Assembly: GCA_035771165.1 (NCBI GenBank)
Contig: JAWNZC010000311.1
Span: 884,501 to 948,500, forward strand
Source: Paragorgia papillata
Lineage: Eukaryota; Cnidaria; Anthozoa; Scleralcyonacea; Coralliidae
Direction of reading: 5' to 3'
DNA: 64,000 nt
A program made the translations under genes and the position numbers. Under the pieces are notes generated by a model. It did no database searches, was not told the DNA's origin, and saw only the letters and a list, made by a program, of their open reading frames with translations. Shown here one piece after another: positions 63,020 through 64,000 of this stretch (the first letter of the stretch is position 1; every line of letters begins with the position of its first letter).

Positions 63020-63805
63020 TATATACTATATATAGATAGCATGTACAAGCAGTTGTTCCACTTGATTTTGAGATTTCAAGCAGAATGCCGTTTAATGTGT
63101 CAGTCAGTTTTGCCCCTTGTCCTGAAATGTGCTTAAGGTTTGTACTGCTGAAATCAATTGCTAGAGCAAATTTGTCTTTGAAAAAAACTAGTTTGAGTAA
63201 CATTTCGGTCAAGCTCATTATCAGATGGGAACAATACTCTGTTAGACTCATTATAGAAATCAAATTTCTTCATATTTTGACTGTAGATGTAATTGGGCTG
63301 TCCTTGTAAACTGATTTTAACGCTCTGTATATTTGGAGAGTAGTACATTTCACTACTGTCGCCTGCTATTTTGAGTAATAGAAACTTTTCCAGTGTTGTA
63401 CATTGACTCAATTTCACTAGCAAGTGACTTGTTTTCAATAGTCTCGTAACGTAATGTCAAATTTTCCAGTTTAAAAGAAGCTGGAATAGCCTTTTCACTA
63501 CTACCTGGTACTAAAACTTTCACGGAGTCGTTGATTTTTAATATGGTTTCATGAGTATTCTGAAGAGCATGTGGAAAAATACCTCCGTTTTCCGACATAA
63601 TGTCTTCATCAATCGGTACTGTAAATCTAGGACGGTATACAGTGTTCAAAAGTGCGTCGTCGGCTACGGTAATATCACCAAAACTGTCTTGACTTCTCAG
63701 TTTGGCGAAGTTAGTGCTACAACCTAGGCCCTGGTCTACCTTTCCAACTCTACCTGATTTAGACCATAAATATTCGTAGCATTTGAGAACATGTGCTTCG
63801 TTCAA
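63012..63805 (-). pseudogene. Major-capsid-protein remnant, second viral lineage
   Basis: The first frame (63353-63805) reads MNEAHVLKCYEYLWSKSGRV, then DQGLGCSTNFAKLRSQDSFG, RPRFTVPIDEDIM, FPHALQNTHETILKINDSVK, FKLENLTLRYETIENKSLAS. The second (63154-63360) has LLLKIAG, YSPNIQSVKISLQGQPNYIY. The third (63012-63160) has FALAIDFSSTNLKHISGQGA, GILLEISKSSGTTACTCYLY. The beta-rich double-barrel style, a capsid-like N-terminus and adjacency to an ATPase point to an MCP. It differs from the Polinton MCP and probably belongs with the 15-27 kb element family. Two frameshifts. Confidence 0.6.
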
Positions 63806-64000
63806 ATCGCGGTATATTTCGCCATTAAATTTATGGGTGATTTTTTGAATAGGGTAGATTTAAGATTAGGTGATGGAATGACTCAGTGTTTCCATTTTTG
63901 TGACTACCGCTGACCTGTCAGCAGTAGCCATATTGTCGGCGACTTGCTTGCGCGCTTGATTGTCTTGGACCTCACTTACGTCATACTCGACAGCTATCGC
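63806..64000. other. Upstream flank of the capsid remnant, no feature
   Basis: Non-coding; no promoter motif recognised. Confidence 0.4.

Overview
The window is eukaryotic nuclear DNA from an invertebrate animal. Evidence is spliceosomal introns with GT/AG ends, a large host gene cut into short exons, metazoan-type non-LTR retrotransposons, PIF/Harbinger and THAP-type DNA transposons, many foldback MITEs and long TTA/TTG microsatellites. The style of the repeats and of the virus-like proteins resembles what I know from corals and sea anemones. A cnidarian host is my inference and cannot be proved from this sequence.

Host gene. Three minus-strand exons of a furin/PCSK-type proprotein convertase are visible: 61698-61807 (end of the subtilisin-like catalytic domain), 28231-28559 (most of the P/Homo-B domain) and 5152-5259 (end of the P domain). 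The last two join in phase. At least one more exon, not found, must lie between the first two. Almost everything else from about 5 to 62 kb is therefore intronic and has been filled by nested mobile DNA.

1-5 kb: a partial SF3-helicase ORF running off the left edge, TTR microsatellites, a foldback repeat, a decayed ORF and a ~94-bp minisatellite. 6.6-9.7 kb: a nearly full-length, broken LINE (minus). 9.9-12.8 kb: a broken Harbinger transposon with a Myb-like gene (+) and a spliced transposase (-). 13.2-13.8 kb: a 600-bp foldback. 15.2-27.4 kb: remains of a Polinton-like viral element, mainly on the minus strand. It has a protein-primed-type DNA polymerase B with a nested EndoVII-like zinc module, a VRR-NUC nuclease, small membrane proteins, a phage-tail-collar/fibre-like protein and a conserved probable virion protein. 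It is interrupted by a LINE and MITEs. 28.9-33.6 kb: a large THAP-associated foldback carrying a 1.4-kb MULE-like insertion with 9-bp target duplication. 34.7-40.2 kb: a THAP/DDE element with ~215-bp TIRs enclosing a LINE fragment, a 2A peptide plus peptidase-like remnant, and a Harbinger transposase.

41275-53911: a structurally almost complete Maverick/Polinton (12,637 bp) with TIRs, a 6-bp target duplication (CTGATC) and an empty-site paralogue at about 55.95 kb. Its genes are arranged in two convergent arms. The rightward arm holds PolB (two introns, OTU-like N-terminal motif), a zinc finger, a packaging ATPase and two conserved proteins. The leftward arm holds a GRF zinc-ribbon protein, a Bcl-2-like protein, a small Cys-rich ORF, integrase with chromodomain, penton-like protein, pVI-like basic protein, major capsid protein and adenain-type protease. 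An intact-looking tRNA-Leu(CAA) gene sits between PolB and the ATPase. A copy of the same 13-bp TATA-containing element faces inward at each end. MCP (one nonsense codon), pVI-like (one nonsense codon), PRO and GRF genes (one frameshift each) are damaged, so the copy is recently dead or carries assembly errors.

53.9-64 kb: unannotatable AT-rich DNA, a 3.3-kb foldback containing another LINE, a small MITE, the PCSK exon, and a capsid-protein/packaging-ATPase remnant of a second viral lineage (62.5-63.8 kb).
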